Part shown: positions 33,534 to 44,541 of the stretch, piece after piece | Numbering within the stretch: the first letter of the stretch is position 1 | Layout of the letters: every line of letters starts with the position of its first letter | NCBI GenBank assembly: GCA_963978545.1 | Contig: OZ021726.1 | Location: forward strand, 51,071,959-51,135,958 | Source of the DNA: Linyphia triangularis | Lineage: Eukaryota; Arthropoda; Arachnida; Araneae; Linyphiidae | Length of the DNA: 64,000 nt | Reading direction: 5' to 3' | Notes under the pieces: model-generated | What the model was told of the DNA's origin: nothing | The model's input: the letters and a program-made list of their open reading frames with translations, nothing else | Database searches by the model: none | Made by a program: the position numbers and the translations under genes

Positions 33534-34481
33534 TGTGATGGTGAGGTTACACCATCACAGTTTTTATATGTATTGGGGGTGGAGAAGACCTACCCTAGAT
33601 GTAAGGGCAATTTTTATGAGAGTGGACTAGACTTGATGGCTCGGTTTGGCACAAGAGTTGGCAGGAGCAGGTCAAGAGGTCAGGGTTAAATTTACAGCCT
33701 GGTGTGGATTGAGCAAAGATGAAGTGATCTCTTGGGGGAGGACCCGCAAGTCCAACTGGATACCAGGGAAAAGTGGGATCATCCCAGTTCAACGTAAAAG
33801 GGTCTGCAAGCAATCAGGAGCCCCTTTTATACACACTTCTCAATTTCCATAAAGATGCTGTGATTAGCGGGACGACTGCAGCCAACTATGAACTGGCGAA
33901 CGGATAGAAAGATGGATGTGGCATAGAAGTGAGCTTTAAGAATAGGGAAAAGTCCTCTTGCGATACCAAGCCTATCTGACCAGATGATCCACTGCAGCCC
34001 TCTACCGACGAACCTAGCAGCCCTGAACCAATAGAACCAAGCAGACCTCGAATGATAGAACCAGCAGCCCTTAACCGAACGAACCCAGCAGCCCTTGATC
34101 AATAGAACCCAGGAGTCTTCAAATGATAGTGCCCGGCCAGAAGAGTAGAACCTACAACCCGTACTCGATCCCACAAGCCTACCTGTCCAGAAAATCCGCA
34201 CAGGAGCCCTTGACCAATAGAGTCCAGCACACAAACGCCACCCGCACAGACGCTAACCTGAGACCAGTACATTCCAGGCAGTAAATTAAACTCCCCTCAC
34301 TCTCCCTATTAATTAAAACCCTGTACTTCCGCTAAGTTATTAATGCACAGAGAAATCAGACGAAACGGTCGTTTCGCCGCCAACTTTAAAAAAGGCAGAA
34401 ACGACAGTAAGTATCTATTCTCTGCACAACTTCCAGCGAAAAAGCCGAAATTGACTATTTTCTAGCGCGCTTACGAAACTT
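33534..34481 (-). mobile_element. G+C-rich LTR-like block
   Basis: Composition is visibly G+C-richer than the flanks. The left edge is a perfect 10-bp stem (tgtgatggtg / caccatcaca, 33534-33559). On the minus strand a strong TATA motif (gtgtataaaaggggc) lies at about 33822-33836, preceded by tandem 24-bp units. A plausible reading is an LTR running right to left: repeat-rich U3, TATA, then U5 ending in CATCACA at 33534. A matching TG start could be tgtgaag ending at 34481. No target duplication, primer-binding site or internal retroelement coding was found, so solo LTR is a hypothesis. The 135-codon minus frame at 33827-34234 stays open partly because the tandem unit is a multiple of three; I do not call it a gene. 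Confidence 0.35.
33993..34134. repeat. 24-bp tandem repeat, six units
   Basis: Units of 23-24 bp of the form agcagcccttgaNcNAtagaaccc start near 33993, 34016, 34040, 34063, 34087 and 34111. A detached seventh copy is at 34202-34225. Read directly. Confidence 0.8.
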
Positions 34482-35537
34482 CACATAATTATACAAAAAA
34501 TACCATAGATTCGTCTCGGTGATATCTTTCAAAGAAAAAAAAATTGAGTACCTAGGACAAAAGACAACGAAGAAAAAAAATATTGAAAATTCCAAAACGA
34601 AATAAAAAAACGAGTTCTAGCCCGATTTTGATGTAAAAATTTAGACAAACGTACAGCCCTAACTAATATATAGATCTTCAAACGGATTGAATTATAGGAT
34701 GCGGAATGTTTCAACTTAAAATCCTACGCTGGTTTGAACTTCATTAAATAATTCTTTCTATTTTTAATTAATTTAAAACCACTTTTTTTCATTTCATAAT
34801 TTGGTGACAGATAAAGGCGATCAGCTTGTAATTGAGGTTCAGATATATATGCCAAAAGTTGCCAAACAGGTTTGCTATCATTTGGAAGTTAGCTTTTCCG
34901 ACATGTTAGGCTTAAGTGAGTTTTAACGTAATGTTAAAGTATAGGAGAACGAATTGGACTATAATTATATGTCTTATAACATCTTTAAAATTTAAATAAT
35001 TTAATTTTTGAAGAGACAGAATTAAAGAGAAATATTTGTTCTTTAAGTTGCATGTGTTATTTGAACTGTATGACCAATTTAGAGAGAGTTAACTTTCAAA
35101 AACATTTTAATTTCGGGAAATCTCCATTGAAAAATGAAAACAATCACATTTTGTTGCAAGATACTATGGGCAAAGTATAAATGTGGAGGTTATACGAGCT
35201 GACGTCACAGTCAACTCATTACAGAGGACTAAATGAACCACGCATTGCGATTGGCTAATGGAATTTGCAAAAATGTCATTCGTTTTTAAAGATGTGTTGA
35301 TTTTTACTTTCCGCTGTAAAATGAAATTGTAGAATCATATATCATCAAAATTGTAATTTCATAGTGAATTTTAAAATTGCTGTTAAGAAAATATTTTAAA
35401 TTTTGTCAAATATCAATGGGTTATTATGTGAACCAAAATAATGCTTGGTATAATAAAAATAATTTATACTGCAATATTTATTAGACTGTAAAAAACTTGT
35501 AATATTTATTTGTAACAATTTATTAGTATAAACTTTC
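34482..35537. other. A/T-rich DNA with one promoter-like patch
   Basis: No supported gene. At 35174-35260 a TATAAAT-like word (35176), a perfect TGACGTCA (35200-35207) and an inverted CCAAT core (gattggctaat, about 35250) lie within 90 bp. No open frame or splice signal downstream supports a transcript, so it is noted but not called as a promoter. Confidence 0.3.
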
Positions 35538-35704
35538 AATGGGATGCACGCTCTGGCCTTGTAAGTTAAAGGTGCCGGATTTGATTCATGTGTTAGGTGT
35601 GGATGTTCGTTGTGATTCGGAATCCACGTTAAGCTGTGGGTCCCGGACTGATTAGTCGTTATTATGCACCAAAATAGGTCGTTGTGCGTACAAACTAACC
35701 AATC
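35538..35704 (+). mobile_element. tRNA-derived SINE, family B, copy 3
   Basis: Matches the 18.3-kb copy through gctctggcctt, aaggtgccgga, gttaggtgtggatgttc, atccacgttaagctgt and the tail tgtgcgtacaaactaacc. The B box is mutated (ggatttgattc). The overlapping reverse-strand open frames (35396-35743, 35652-35834) are shadows of the SINE. Confidence 0.75.
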
Positions 35705-35842
35705 GAGCTGAAACTTGGCAGACAGGATCTTTGTCAATGGCAACGTATTTCTTTAAGTTTTGGGAGTTGAGTTGCCATACACAAGTTTCTAATACTCGTT
35801 CGGGGTAGATTTTGATGGTTACTGCCGTCCGCATTCAACCAA

Positions 35843-36250
35843 TTTGTCAATTTTCAAGTAGATTTTGGCATGCAAGATATCATTGAACTCAACTTGAAGA
35901 ATTATGAATATTCTGGGTACCAGGTGTACCATAGGTGGTACTACTTCTGGTTTATCAATTTTGAAGATAAATATGGCATGTTGGGTGTCGTTAGGCTTGT
36001 CTTGAAAAATTATGAATGTTTAAGGTACCAGGTATAGCATAGGTAGTACCACTTTCGGTTTATCAATTTCCAAGATAAATATGGCATGTTGCACTTTTGT
36101 TTTGATGAATTGTGAATGTTTAAAGTACCAGGTATGCTATTGGTACCACTTTCGGTTTATCAATTTTAAAGATAATTATTGCATGTAAGGTATCGTCGAA
36201 CTCAGTTTGAAGAATTATGAATATCCCTGGTACCAGGTTTACCGTAGGGG
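35843..36250. repeat. Minisatellite, four units of about 105 bp
   Basis: Units start at 35843, 35951, 36059 and 36156, each opening ttt(g/a)tcaattt and containing ggcatgt or gcatgta, aattatgaat or aattgtgaat, and a double ggtaccaggt / ggtacca. Lengths are 108, 108, 97 and about 95. Identity is roughly 75-85% by eye. No coding. Confidence 0.8.
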
Positions 36251-36324
36251 ATAAATAGAAAAACGATGAAACGGACAAATTCAAAAAAGAGAAGTCGTCA
36301 GTGTTTTAAAAAAATTTATGATAT

Positions 36325-37118
36325 CCCCCAAAAAAACACTTTTGAAAAGTAGAAGAACCACCAACCTCAAAAACACAAAAAACTTTCTTACAATAAAAAG
36401 ATCATAAACATGATGAAAATTTTCAGCCACAAACACAGTGATATAAAAAAATGGCCAACCTCTGATTAGAACTCTCGGTTGTGACTCGCTTACGAATGTA
36501 TGCTTACTTAATTTATTTTTAACATTTAAGTTCCGCTCCCATAAAAATTTACGCTGCTTGAGGTTGGCGCCCGTCTTAATTACTAACCTTTAAAACCCCC
36601 ACACATAAAAACTTTCCAAAATGTATGTATCAACCAAACAAAAGCTTACCAGAAACACTTTAGTTTCCTACTTAAAAAATTCTTAATAACGATTCAAATG
36701 CAAGCGTTTGAACACAGTTTCTCTATACTATTTTGAAAATTACACGAGCATGAATATTTACACCACTTTGTATTTCCTACCCCATCCAAATGAAATCATA
36801 AACTCAAATATTCGTGCAAATATCCATAAATTAGTTTAAACGCAAGCATTGTTAATATTCCTATGACGGGCGCCAACCTCAAGCAGCTTAAATTTTTATG
36901 GGAGCGGAACTTAAATGTTAAAAATAAATTAAGTAAGCATACATTCGTAAGCGAGTCACAACCGAGAGTTCTAATCAGAGGTTGGCCATTTTTTTATATC
37001 ACTGTGTTTGTGGCTGAAAATTTTCATCATGTTTATGATCTTTTTATTGTAAGAAAGTTTTTTGTGTTTTTGAGGTTGGTGGTTCTTCTACTTTTCAAAA
37101 GTGTTTTTTTTTGGGGGG
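36325..37118. mobile_element. Foldback element with 250-bp inverted arms
   Basis: Left arm 36325-36575 and right arm 36865-37118 are nearly identical inverted copies (only scattered differences), starting ccccccaaaaaaa and ending at ggcgcccgtc. The 289-bp spacer is non-coding. No clear target duplication: left flank ends atgatat and right flank begins taactt. High arm identity suggests a fairly recent insertion or homogenised arms. The 86-codon frame at 36863-37123 is the right arm itself and has no counterpart protein motif. Confidence 0.7.
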
Positions 37119-39415
37119 TCTAACTTGCTGCTCAATGATTGTTTTAAGTGATTGAAGTAAATAAATACTGTATTTTTACCTGTTAATGATATTCTTCCTT
37201 GTCTCCCAGTCTCAAACCTAACGAAACTTTTTCGATCACAAAGTTGCCATGTTTTTTGTTAAAAATTAGTCGGAACAACATTCCCTATTTATGTATGGAG
37301 CTAACCACAACTGTTGGATTAAAAGTATCACACTATTTGTTACACAAGATACTAAATTCGAAACATATTTTATGTTCTAAATGTACGTTCTTTATCATTG
37401 CCTGTTTAAATTTTTATTGTATTAGATTTTAAAAGAAATAGCGAGTTCTTTATAAAATATAAATTTGCATGCATTTTTTTTTTTTTAAATATGTGCCCAA
37501 AAGTGAAATAGCATACAATTTAATTAAAGGCCGCATGCGTCTTGTGGCTCGTATAGTTAGCATCATTGTTTTTCTCTGTTTATTAAGGCTATATTTAAAT
37601 GCATTTGAGACATGATACATGTTATCGTATATTTTATCCAACAACTTCCATCAACAATTTGTAATTGATCCCTATTTTCACCAAAGAAACAGCTTGTTAA
37701 GTGATATGGAAAAATGAAAAATTCAGTTAAAAATACTATTATAATGATTCTATAATCATTCAATGATGAGTGGTATAATGATACAAAAATGATTCAATTC
37801 GTTTGAAAGTTACAGTTATGTGGTTTTTCTAATGGTCTTGCTGTATGGAAAATAAAAATATCAAAAACCTTTGAAAAATTAGTGGGGGAAGAGGGTCGTA
37901 TAAAATTTAAAAATTGGAATTTTTCGAGACTTAATGGGGATTTTTTTTTTAATTTCTCATATTTTGCATCTTATTTTGAACCTTTTTTAACTTATATTAT
38001 CCACTTATCTGTAATAGATAAAGAAATAAAAGGCGTTTCGATCGTTTAGGAGTATTTTCTAGAATTTTGTAATGAAAGTGTTTGAAAAAATTTACTTTTC
38101 AGAAAAACAGCGTTATTTAAAATTATGTTTAAAATTAATATTCTTAAGATATATGGATCCTATTAGATTCCCTAACATGCATTATACACTTTATATATAT
38201 ATAAATGGCGTTAGCCTTTTATCTTTTCCTTTAGTTTTCTCTGGTGAAAAAAAATCATAAACTGACAAAAACTCGTTAATCATAAATAAAGTTTAAAGTT
38301 TGCGGTATTTATCTTTCAACCCTGTGTACCTAATGAAAAATGAGCGTGATTAAAAAAAGTATTCTGACATTAGCACATCAATGAAACTTCGAGATTTGAC
38401 AATCATAAAATTAACCTGATGTAAGTTACGAAAAGCAATCCAAAATCTACCTTATAAGACACTACCAAAAATGAATGCAAATACAAATAAAGCCTTAATA
38501 CCAACTTTCTGTATTGTTTGGTTGAAAGTATAATCTTCCAGGAATTATCTTGTAATCAACATATGACAATAATTTATTATTTGTTATCATCAAAATGATA
38601 AATTTCAAGAATTCAATTTAACATTTCTTCTATTAGAACACATAGTAAAAAACACAATTCAATCAGTTTTGCGTCTCTTAAGAGAGGAAACAAACTTCAT
38701 AATTGGAATCGCAGGAGTTATGCTTAATGAGAAACTTCGTTTTAATAATTAAAATAAATGTTGAACACAGTCTGTTATCATTCAATTTTCGTGTTTCTTT
38801 TCTTACCCACATTGCTGCAAATACTACCGGCATCAACAATTAAAAATGCATGATTGTTTATTTGCCTCCAGAAATAGATCGAAAACAACTGTAGAAGAAT
38901 GATTCTTTGAAGTAGGATAATTAAATTTATAGTTTTGAAGAAAATAGCCAATATAAACAAGATTTAGTTTCAAAGCAATTTCATCATTTCAAATGCAAAA
39001 CGTTAGTCATAAAGCCAATTTTTATTTTAAATAAATTATCAATACTTCTCGAATAAGCTATTTTGAACTATGGTATGAAGTTAATTTTTAATACAAATGC
39101 TGTTTAACCACATCGTGATTGTTTAACTTATGTTCTAGCTCGATAAAGAATATGTAATTTTAGGGCTTTTCAATCATGCTCCGGGATTGTTCTGTATAAA
39201 AATCGTCTTTGAAAAACTTTTTCATCCCTTACAATTTCTAACAATTTTTACAATTTCTTATCCCATTTAAGAATATTAATGAACTTTTGGGCAGTTCTCG
39301 AGTTATAAGAAAATACACCAACGTGACTCATGCGAAAACCTAGATTTTCCATTTTTAGATAATAGAGTTATCTGAAATTTGTAATGTTTGTTTTATTGCA
39401 TTGGTAATTTATTAG
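37119..39415. other. A/T-rich DNA without genes
   Basis: Several open frames of 60-77 codons lie on both strands and overlap each other; none has a recognisable domain. No repeat copy found. Confidence 0.5.
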
Positions 39416-39455
39416 GTACTAGCTGCGCGGCCCAGCGTTACGCCATTGCTATTCA
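39416..39455 (+). repeat. Repeat-associated G+C-rich motif
   Basis: The word actagctgcgcggcccagcg (39419-39438) strongly resembles the actagctg-cggc-cggcgtt motif found near the ends of many interspersed repeats in invertebrates (recalled, not verified). No element boundary is visible around it. Confidence 0.25.
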
Positions 39456-41314
39456 AACCCAAGCTAGTTTCGCACGAAGAGTTTTTCATTTTTATGTAAG
39501 CACTGACTCGCTGAAAAGTTCATTGTTATATAAGCACAAGTTCGGTTCGTTTGCTGAAAGATTCATTGTTACGCCTGTTTCAGATGTCAGTGGAACTAAA
39601 CAATTTTGGTTGTTTCGAAGTCGTAAAATATACATTCAAACTAATATTTACAGTTGACTTCGATTTCAAATAGTCATCTGAGAGTCAAGTCCCCAAATTA
39701 TGAACACAGGAAGCATAAAAAGCTTCACCGAACTTGATTACGGATACAACTCAGAATCATTATTCAAATAATCTCTGACTGATAAAGAAAGTTAACTCTA
39801 GAGAATTAAAACACAAATAGTTTCATATCCGAACAGCTTTGTAATTACTAATGCATACAAATTCTAATGAACTAGGAATAAATAAATGATCAAGTTTTTA
39901 TTTTTTTCCCTAGATATAAAGGAAATCAGAGTTGGATATATATGGAAAAAAGGGCCACGAAACTTGTGAAAACTAAAATTGAGTGTAAATAAACGCATGT
40001 GTTCCAATAAAAAATGCATATTTTTTGGAAATCATATGAGGTATGTTTATAATGGTAAACAAGTTGAATTGAGACTGCGTGTTTTCTTTGAAAATACCTT
40101 CCTTTTCTGAAAAAATGCAAATTTTTTGTTTATTTTCCAATGGAAATGCAATATGCTGATCACTCCCTACGGAATTGCCTTCACGCATGTGCATTCACGT
40201 TCAAACGTGCCTTGCACACACCACTGACTGACTGAAGTCATTGAATGGCTGCTAATACCACATCCTTTATTTGTAGGTAAATTGTAGGGGGTCGTCCCAC
40301 AATTTCCAAGTGCCATTTCGTACGTTCTTTGAATAAGTGTATATGTACCGTTTTTTTTACCATGCCTTCTTGCACAAAATTGAAAAAAAAAAGGTTACCT
40401 CATGCGTTAATTCATGGCAAACGTAGATTAGCATTACATCGTCTGCACGTCTAAGCGGGACTCTTTTTTTTTTTTTTTTTTTGGCAATGATAGGACTGGC
40501 TCAGAAGTTCAGGTTATTTCGCCTATGCCTATCGCCATCGTTTTTTCAAGATTTTCGGGATATCCTAAATCGTCAAGTTTTATTTCTCCGTCATTTGCGC
40601 GATAGTTTTCGTAGTGTTATCATCATTTTTCTAATAGTTTTTGAGGTGTCGCAGGCATTTAACCAACCCCAACGTGATGTCACCGAACGACATAGTGTCA
40701 ATAATTAATTTAAGGTTTCTAACCGTCAAGTGTTTCTTGTAAACCTTTAAAAAGCATATTTCCGCTCTGATTCATGAAATCGCGATCGTGCATCACTGTT
40801 ATTGTTGTAATTAATTTGGTTAAAAAACTTATTCTGTTTTAGTTTAAAAAAAATACCCTTTAGATTTTAAAAATACCCCTTAAAATTTAGATATGAGGTG
40901 AAGATACCCTTTGGAAATATTTAACTGGCGAACACTGCTATCGCGTTTCAATCACCATCATCCTGCTTTTACACAAAATTACGTCGGTTTACAAGTGAAA
41001 CACACTAAGTCACAAAACCAAACTTTTCAAAAACAAAGAGAAAAGTTCAGATTTCACAATTTGCAAAAAAATGTTCTTCAATACTTTTAATTTTTTTTTA
41101 AATAAAATTTTAATTTTCATCTAACATCTAATTTTTTCAGGTAAAGGATATAGATGATAAGCAACTAAATCTAAAACTGTCAAACTGACTTAGTGTATTT
41201 ACTTCTAAGCTAATAATATTACGTTAGGATTTCTTAGTTCAGCTCATTTATTTTCAGAACGCAGTGTCTGCAGTGTCACAGTTATGAATGAATTAAGTAC
41301 CATTTAGCTCAATA
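39456..41314. other. Mixed DNA, no gene supported
   Basis: The stretch 40240-40800 is G+C-richer and unique in the window. The open frames at 39388-39657 and 40481-40708 were inspected and show no domain. A 31-codon frame at 40361-40455 starts MPSCTKLKKK, which brought a THAP-like start to mind, but it lacks the rest of the zinc-binding pattern. Poly(T) is at 40464-40482. Confidence 0.4.
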
Positions 41315-41625
41315 TGTACAGTACCCCCCCCCCAAAAAAACAGAATGATGGCTATATCTTCGATTCTAATTATCGTAGAATCTTACGGTTTGCACCAAAA
41401 TGTTTTGCTTGCGATTTTCTATATATCTGATGCAATTTTTTTTCTTGATTGACCGTATACTAAGTAAAAGTAACGCTATCTTCGAAAATTTCAATACGAA
41501 CCCTTATTTTTTATCATTTCATTCGATTCAGAATACATCATTTACCCTAAATACCAAATTTCAATGCATTATGTTGAAAAACACGTCACTTATGAGCGAA
41601 AATATTTCGACCATTTTTTGACCGA

Positions 41626-42636
41626 TCTTCAGGGAGAATTTCCATAAAACGAAAGGTATTTTTAAGGTTCTTCTTCACAGCGGGAGAAATCGAACGGTCA
41701 ATGTGGCGCGTTTCACGAAGATTAAAAAATACAAGTATTAGTCTAAAATTGCATAGAAACTACTTGGATTTATAGTGTCATGTTTAAGATTACTACAAAA
41801 ATAGTAAGTAAACGCAAAAGTAACAAAATTTATTTACAACATTAAAGATGTGCATTCTTCACACGAAATAAATAAAATATCGAAAACTGTAATTGCAGAA
41901 ATATAACGAATACTACTGATAATTAGAAAAATAATAAATATTAAATGTAGGCATTAGTAAACAGTATTTAGCAAAGCATGAATATTTTACAGAAATATTT
42001 CACTATAAACACAAATGTAACTAGATCGTTGAAATTATTTATAAAATAAAAAAGTCACATGATTCAGTAAAATTTTTAAAGGATAACTTATTGAAATTGC
42101 TTAAAAAATGTTGTTTTAAATAAATGGAATTTAAGAAAGCAAATTAAAAAAAATAATTTATAGTTTACAGAAAAAATAATTAATAATTTAAAAAACTAAA
42201 AAACACGCTTTAATAGAAAATCAAACTAAAAAGTAGAAAATAATCAATAGATTAAAAAACTAAGAAACACGCTTTAATAGAAAAGTGAACTAAAAAGTTG
42301 AAGATAATTTTAAATAAGTTTGAAATAAGAATAGAGTGATTAACAAGAAATATTTATTTTATCGTAAAAAAACGTGGGGTGCTTTTTAACATATTTTCAT
42401 AATGGCTCTGCTTTTACCAATATATGTCATTAAATATTTACAAAAATTGACATCAAGCACCCCACGCTTTTTTACGATAAAATAAATATTTCTTGTTAAT
42501 CACTCTATTCTAATTTCAAACTTATTTAAAATTATCTTCTACTTTTTAGTTCACTTTCCTATTAAAGAGTGTTTCTTAGTTTTTAAACTATTGGTTATAC
42601 GATAATTGAACGTTATGCGATTTTCCACACCTCTAG
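41626..42636 (+). mobile_element. Helitron-like insertion, copy 2, inside R1
   Basis: This segment is absent from the other R1 copy. Its right end is ttccacacctctag, with CTAG at 42633-42636 followed by T. A TC preceded by A at 41625-41627 (gaccgA|TCTTCAGG) fits the canonical Helitron 5' end and A|T target, but the exact left edge is inferred from loss of similarity to the 22-kb copy. The interior has no Rep/helicase coding and carries a 58-bp tandem duplication and a long hairpin. Confidence 0.5.
42193..42587. repeat. Long hairpin with 133-bp arms plus tandem duplication
   Basis: Arms 42252-42384 and 42455-42587 are inverted copies with very few mismatches, with a 70-bp loop. The outer part of the left arm (aaaaaactaagaaacacgct and onward) is also duplicated in tandem just upstream at 42193-42243. 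Read directly. Confidence 0.85.
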
Positions 42637-43533
42637 TTTACCTTGAATTAATCTTTGATAGTTTTCAAAAGTCGTCTACTCTACGGTCCCTTAAAGTGAG
42701 CGTCTTTTACATTTTCTCTAAAAAATCGAGAACTAATAGCCAAAATGGAAAGAAAAAAATTATGGGAGGGTTTTAGACCATGGTAAATTTAATGAAAGCA
42801 AAAAACATACAAGTTTCAATTAAAAAAAATAATTAATTGCTTTATTAATTAATAATTAATTATTAAAAAAGAAATTGATTCAAAAGCTGATTGCTATTTA
42901 TGTTTGGCCATTTACAAACTACCTTTTGAAAAAAAATTACTGAAATATATTAATTATTTAAGTATTTAAGGCCAAAAAACCAACTTTTTTATTTAACATT
43001 AATTTATCATTTTCTTTTTATCATTTAAATTAAAAACCATTCATTAGAAAATTACGAATTTTTGTATTTCGCATTCTTTTTTAATGCTGAATCCAAATAT
43101 GGAATAATATTATGAGGTTGCTATTGAACTTTTTAAAACTTGGTTCTGTTTTAATATGTAGATGACCCCTTATGATGAAAAAAACTACACACAATTATTA
43201 AAAACCTTCCACGATTTACAATGGTACCTTTTGTTTGTTATTTCAACAATTAGAACAAAAGATATAGCCATCGTTCTGTTTTTTTTTTGGGGGGGGGTAT
43301 TGTACAATTTAATACCATCTTACTTAATACCATCATTGTAGAAATTATTGTCTATTACTAACTATTATTTAGAAACTAAATAAATTATCAAATGAAAATA
43401 AATATTTATCATGGAAATGCATGAGTCAATCATATAACAATGACAGGTTCTTTGAATCACGGGTGTGTTAAGGAGAATACGGCATCAATAATTTTATGAA
43501 AAACCCGCTTTATAAAATATAAATGGGGAATGG

Positions 43534-43787
<254 letters not shown>

Positions 43788-44512
43788 CTTTTAATGAATC
43801 GGTGCATTTCAAAACGCTGTATACTTTTTAAAATGATATTTTCTACCATGTGTAATAATTTTAGCACCGATTTAAAGGTTTTCAATCGGTTTTGCGACTA
43901 AATTTGCTTTAGTTGAATTTGCATTGTAAATCTGTCGTTTACAAAAGTTCATATATGCTTTAATTGTTAGAAGTAATTTGGTAAAACAGTAAGAAAGCCC
44001 ATTGTTCATTATAATAAAACATTACTGTCTTCAATAAAAGGCCCAGTGCCTCGAAACGGGAAACTGAGACCAAACACTTTGTATACAGCAAATATCTAAG
44101 TATCTTGTCTCCATTTAACGTTTTTTTACTGGACCGAACAATCTCGGTAAATGTATCTATCTGTAATATGTAATAAATTATCTTAATAATTGGCTTGTTA
44201 TTAAAAGATGTTGAACTGTGCTAAAAGCACCCTCAATTAAATTTAAAAGCGGTAGTGGATATGCTTATTTTGTTATATTTATCAACATGTTCCCTCATAA
44301 TTTCTTGAGATTCTGGGATTTTTGCTTCTTTCTGTAATTTTGGAGTTGCCACCAGAAAAGATGATATTTCAAGAGACTTATGAAAACAATTTACACCAAA
44401 AATTAGGAATTGGTGAGTTTTTTTTTTAATAAAAACAAAAAATATCGAAAAACTAACAGAAAATTATTATGCCAATCTCTTTTAAGAAAGTAATCAGTAT
44501 AATAAGGAAATT
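43788..44512. other. A/T-rich DNA without genes
   Basis: Nothing recognised. This may include the undetermined left part of the Helitron-like element that ends at 44541. Confidence 0.4.
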
Positions 44513-44541
44513 GAAAGTTGTGCAATGTTTCACACCTCTAG
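44513..44541 (+). mobile_element. Helitron-like 3' end, copy 3
   Basis: The run attgaaagttgtgcaatg then tttcacacctctag, followed by T, matches the ends at 8327 and 42636. A stem (gaaattg pairing with caa..tttc, two bases bulged) sits about 10 bases before the terminal CTAG, the position expected in Helitrons. Upstream sequence is unrelated to the other two copies, so only the terminus can be delimited. Confidence 0.5.

Larger units (their letters stand above)
41315..43306 (+). mobile_element. DNA element R1, TIR-bounded copy with insertion
   Basis: The ends are inverted copies over about 63 bp. The left end begins tgtacagtacccccc and continues cagaatgatggctatatctt. The reverse complement of the right end begins tgtacaatacccccc and continues cagaacgatggctatatctt. 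The interior matches the copy at 22.1-23.0 kb on both sides of an insertion (about 41626-42636). No transposase coding is visible, so the element is probably non-autonomous. The 73-codon frame at 41400-41621 is a shadow of the repeat. Target duplication unclear. Confidence 0.65.

Noticed and set aside
33827..34234. 135-codon minus-strand frame, the second longest in the window
   Set aside because: It is kept open partly by a 24-bp tandem repeat (a multiple of three) in a G+C-richer LTR-like block. The product is Trp/Arg/Ser-rich with no known fold.
36863..37123. 86-codon frame
   Set aside because: It lies almost entirely within the right arm of a foldback element and has no domain.
40361..40455. 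Possible THAP-domain start (MPSCTKL)
   Set aside because: Only 31 codons, without the second cysteine pair or the conserved Trp/Pro of a THAP domain.
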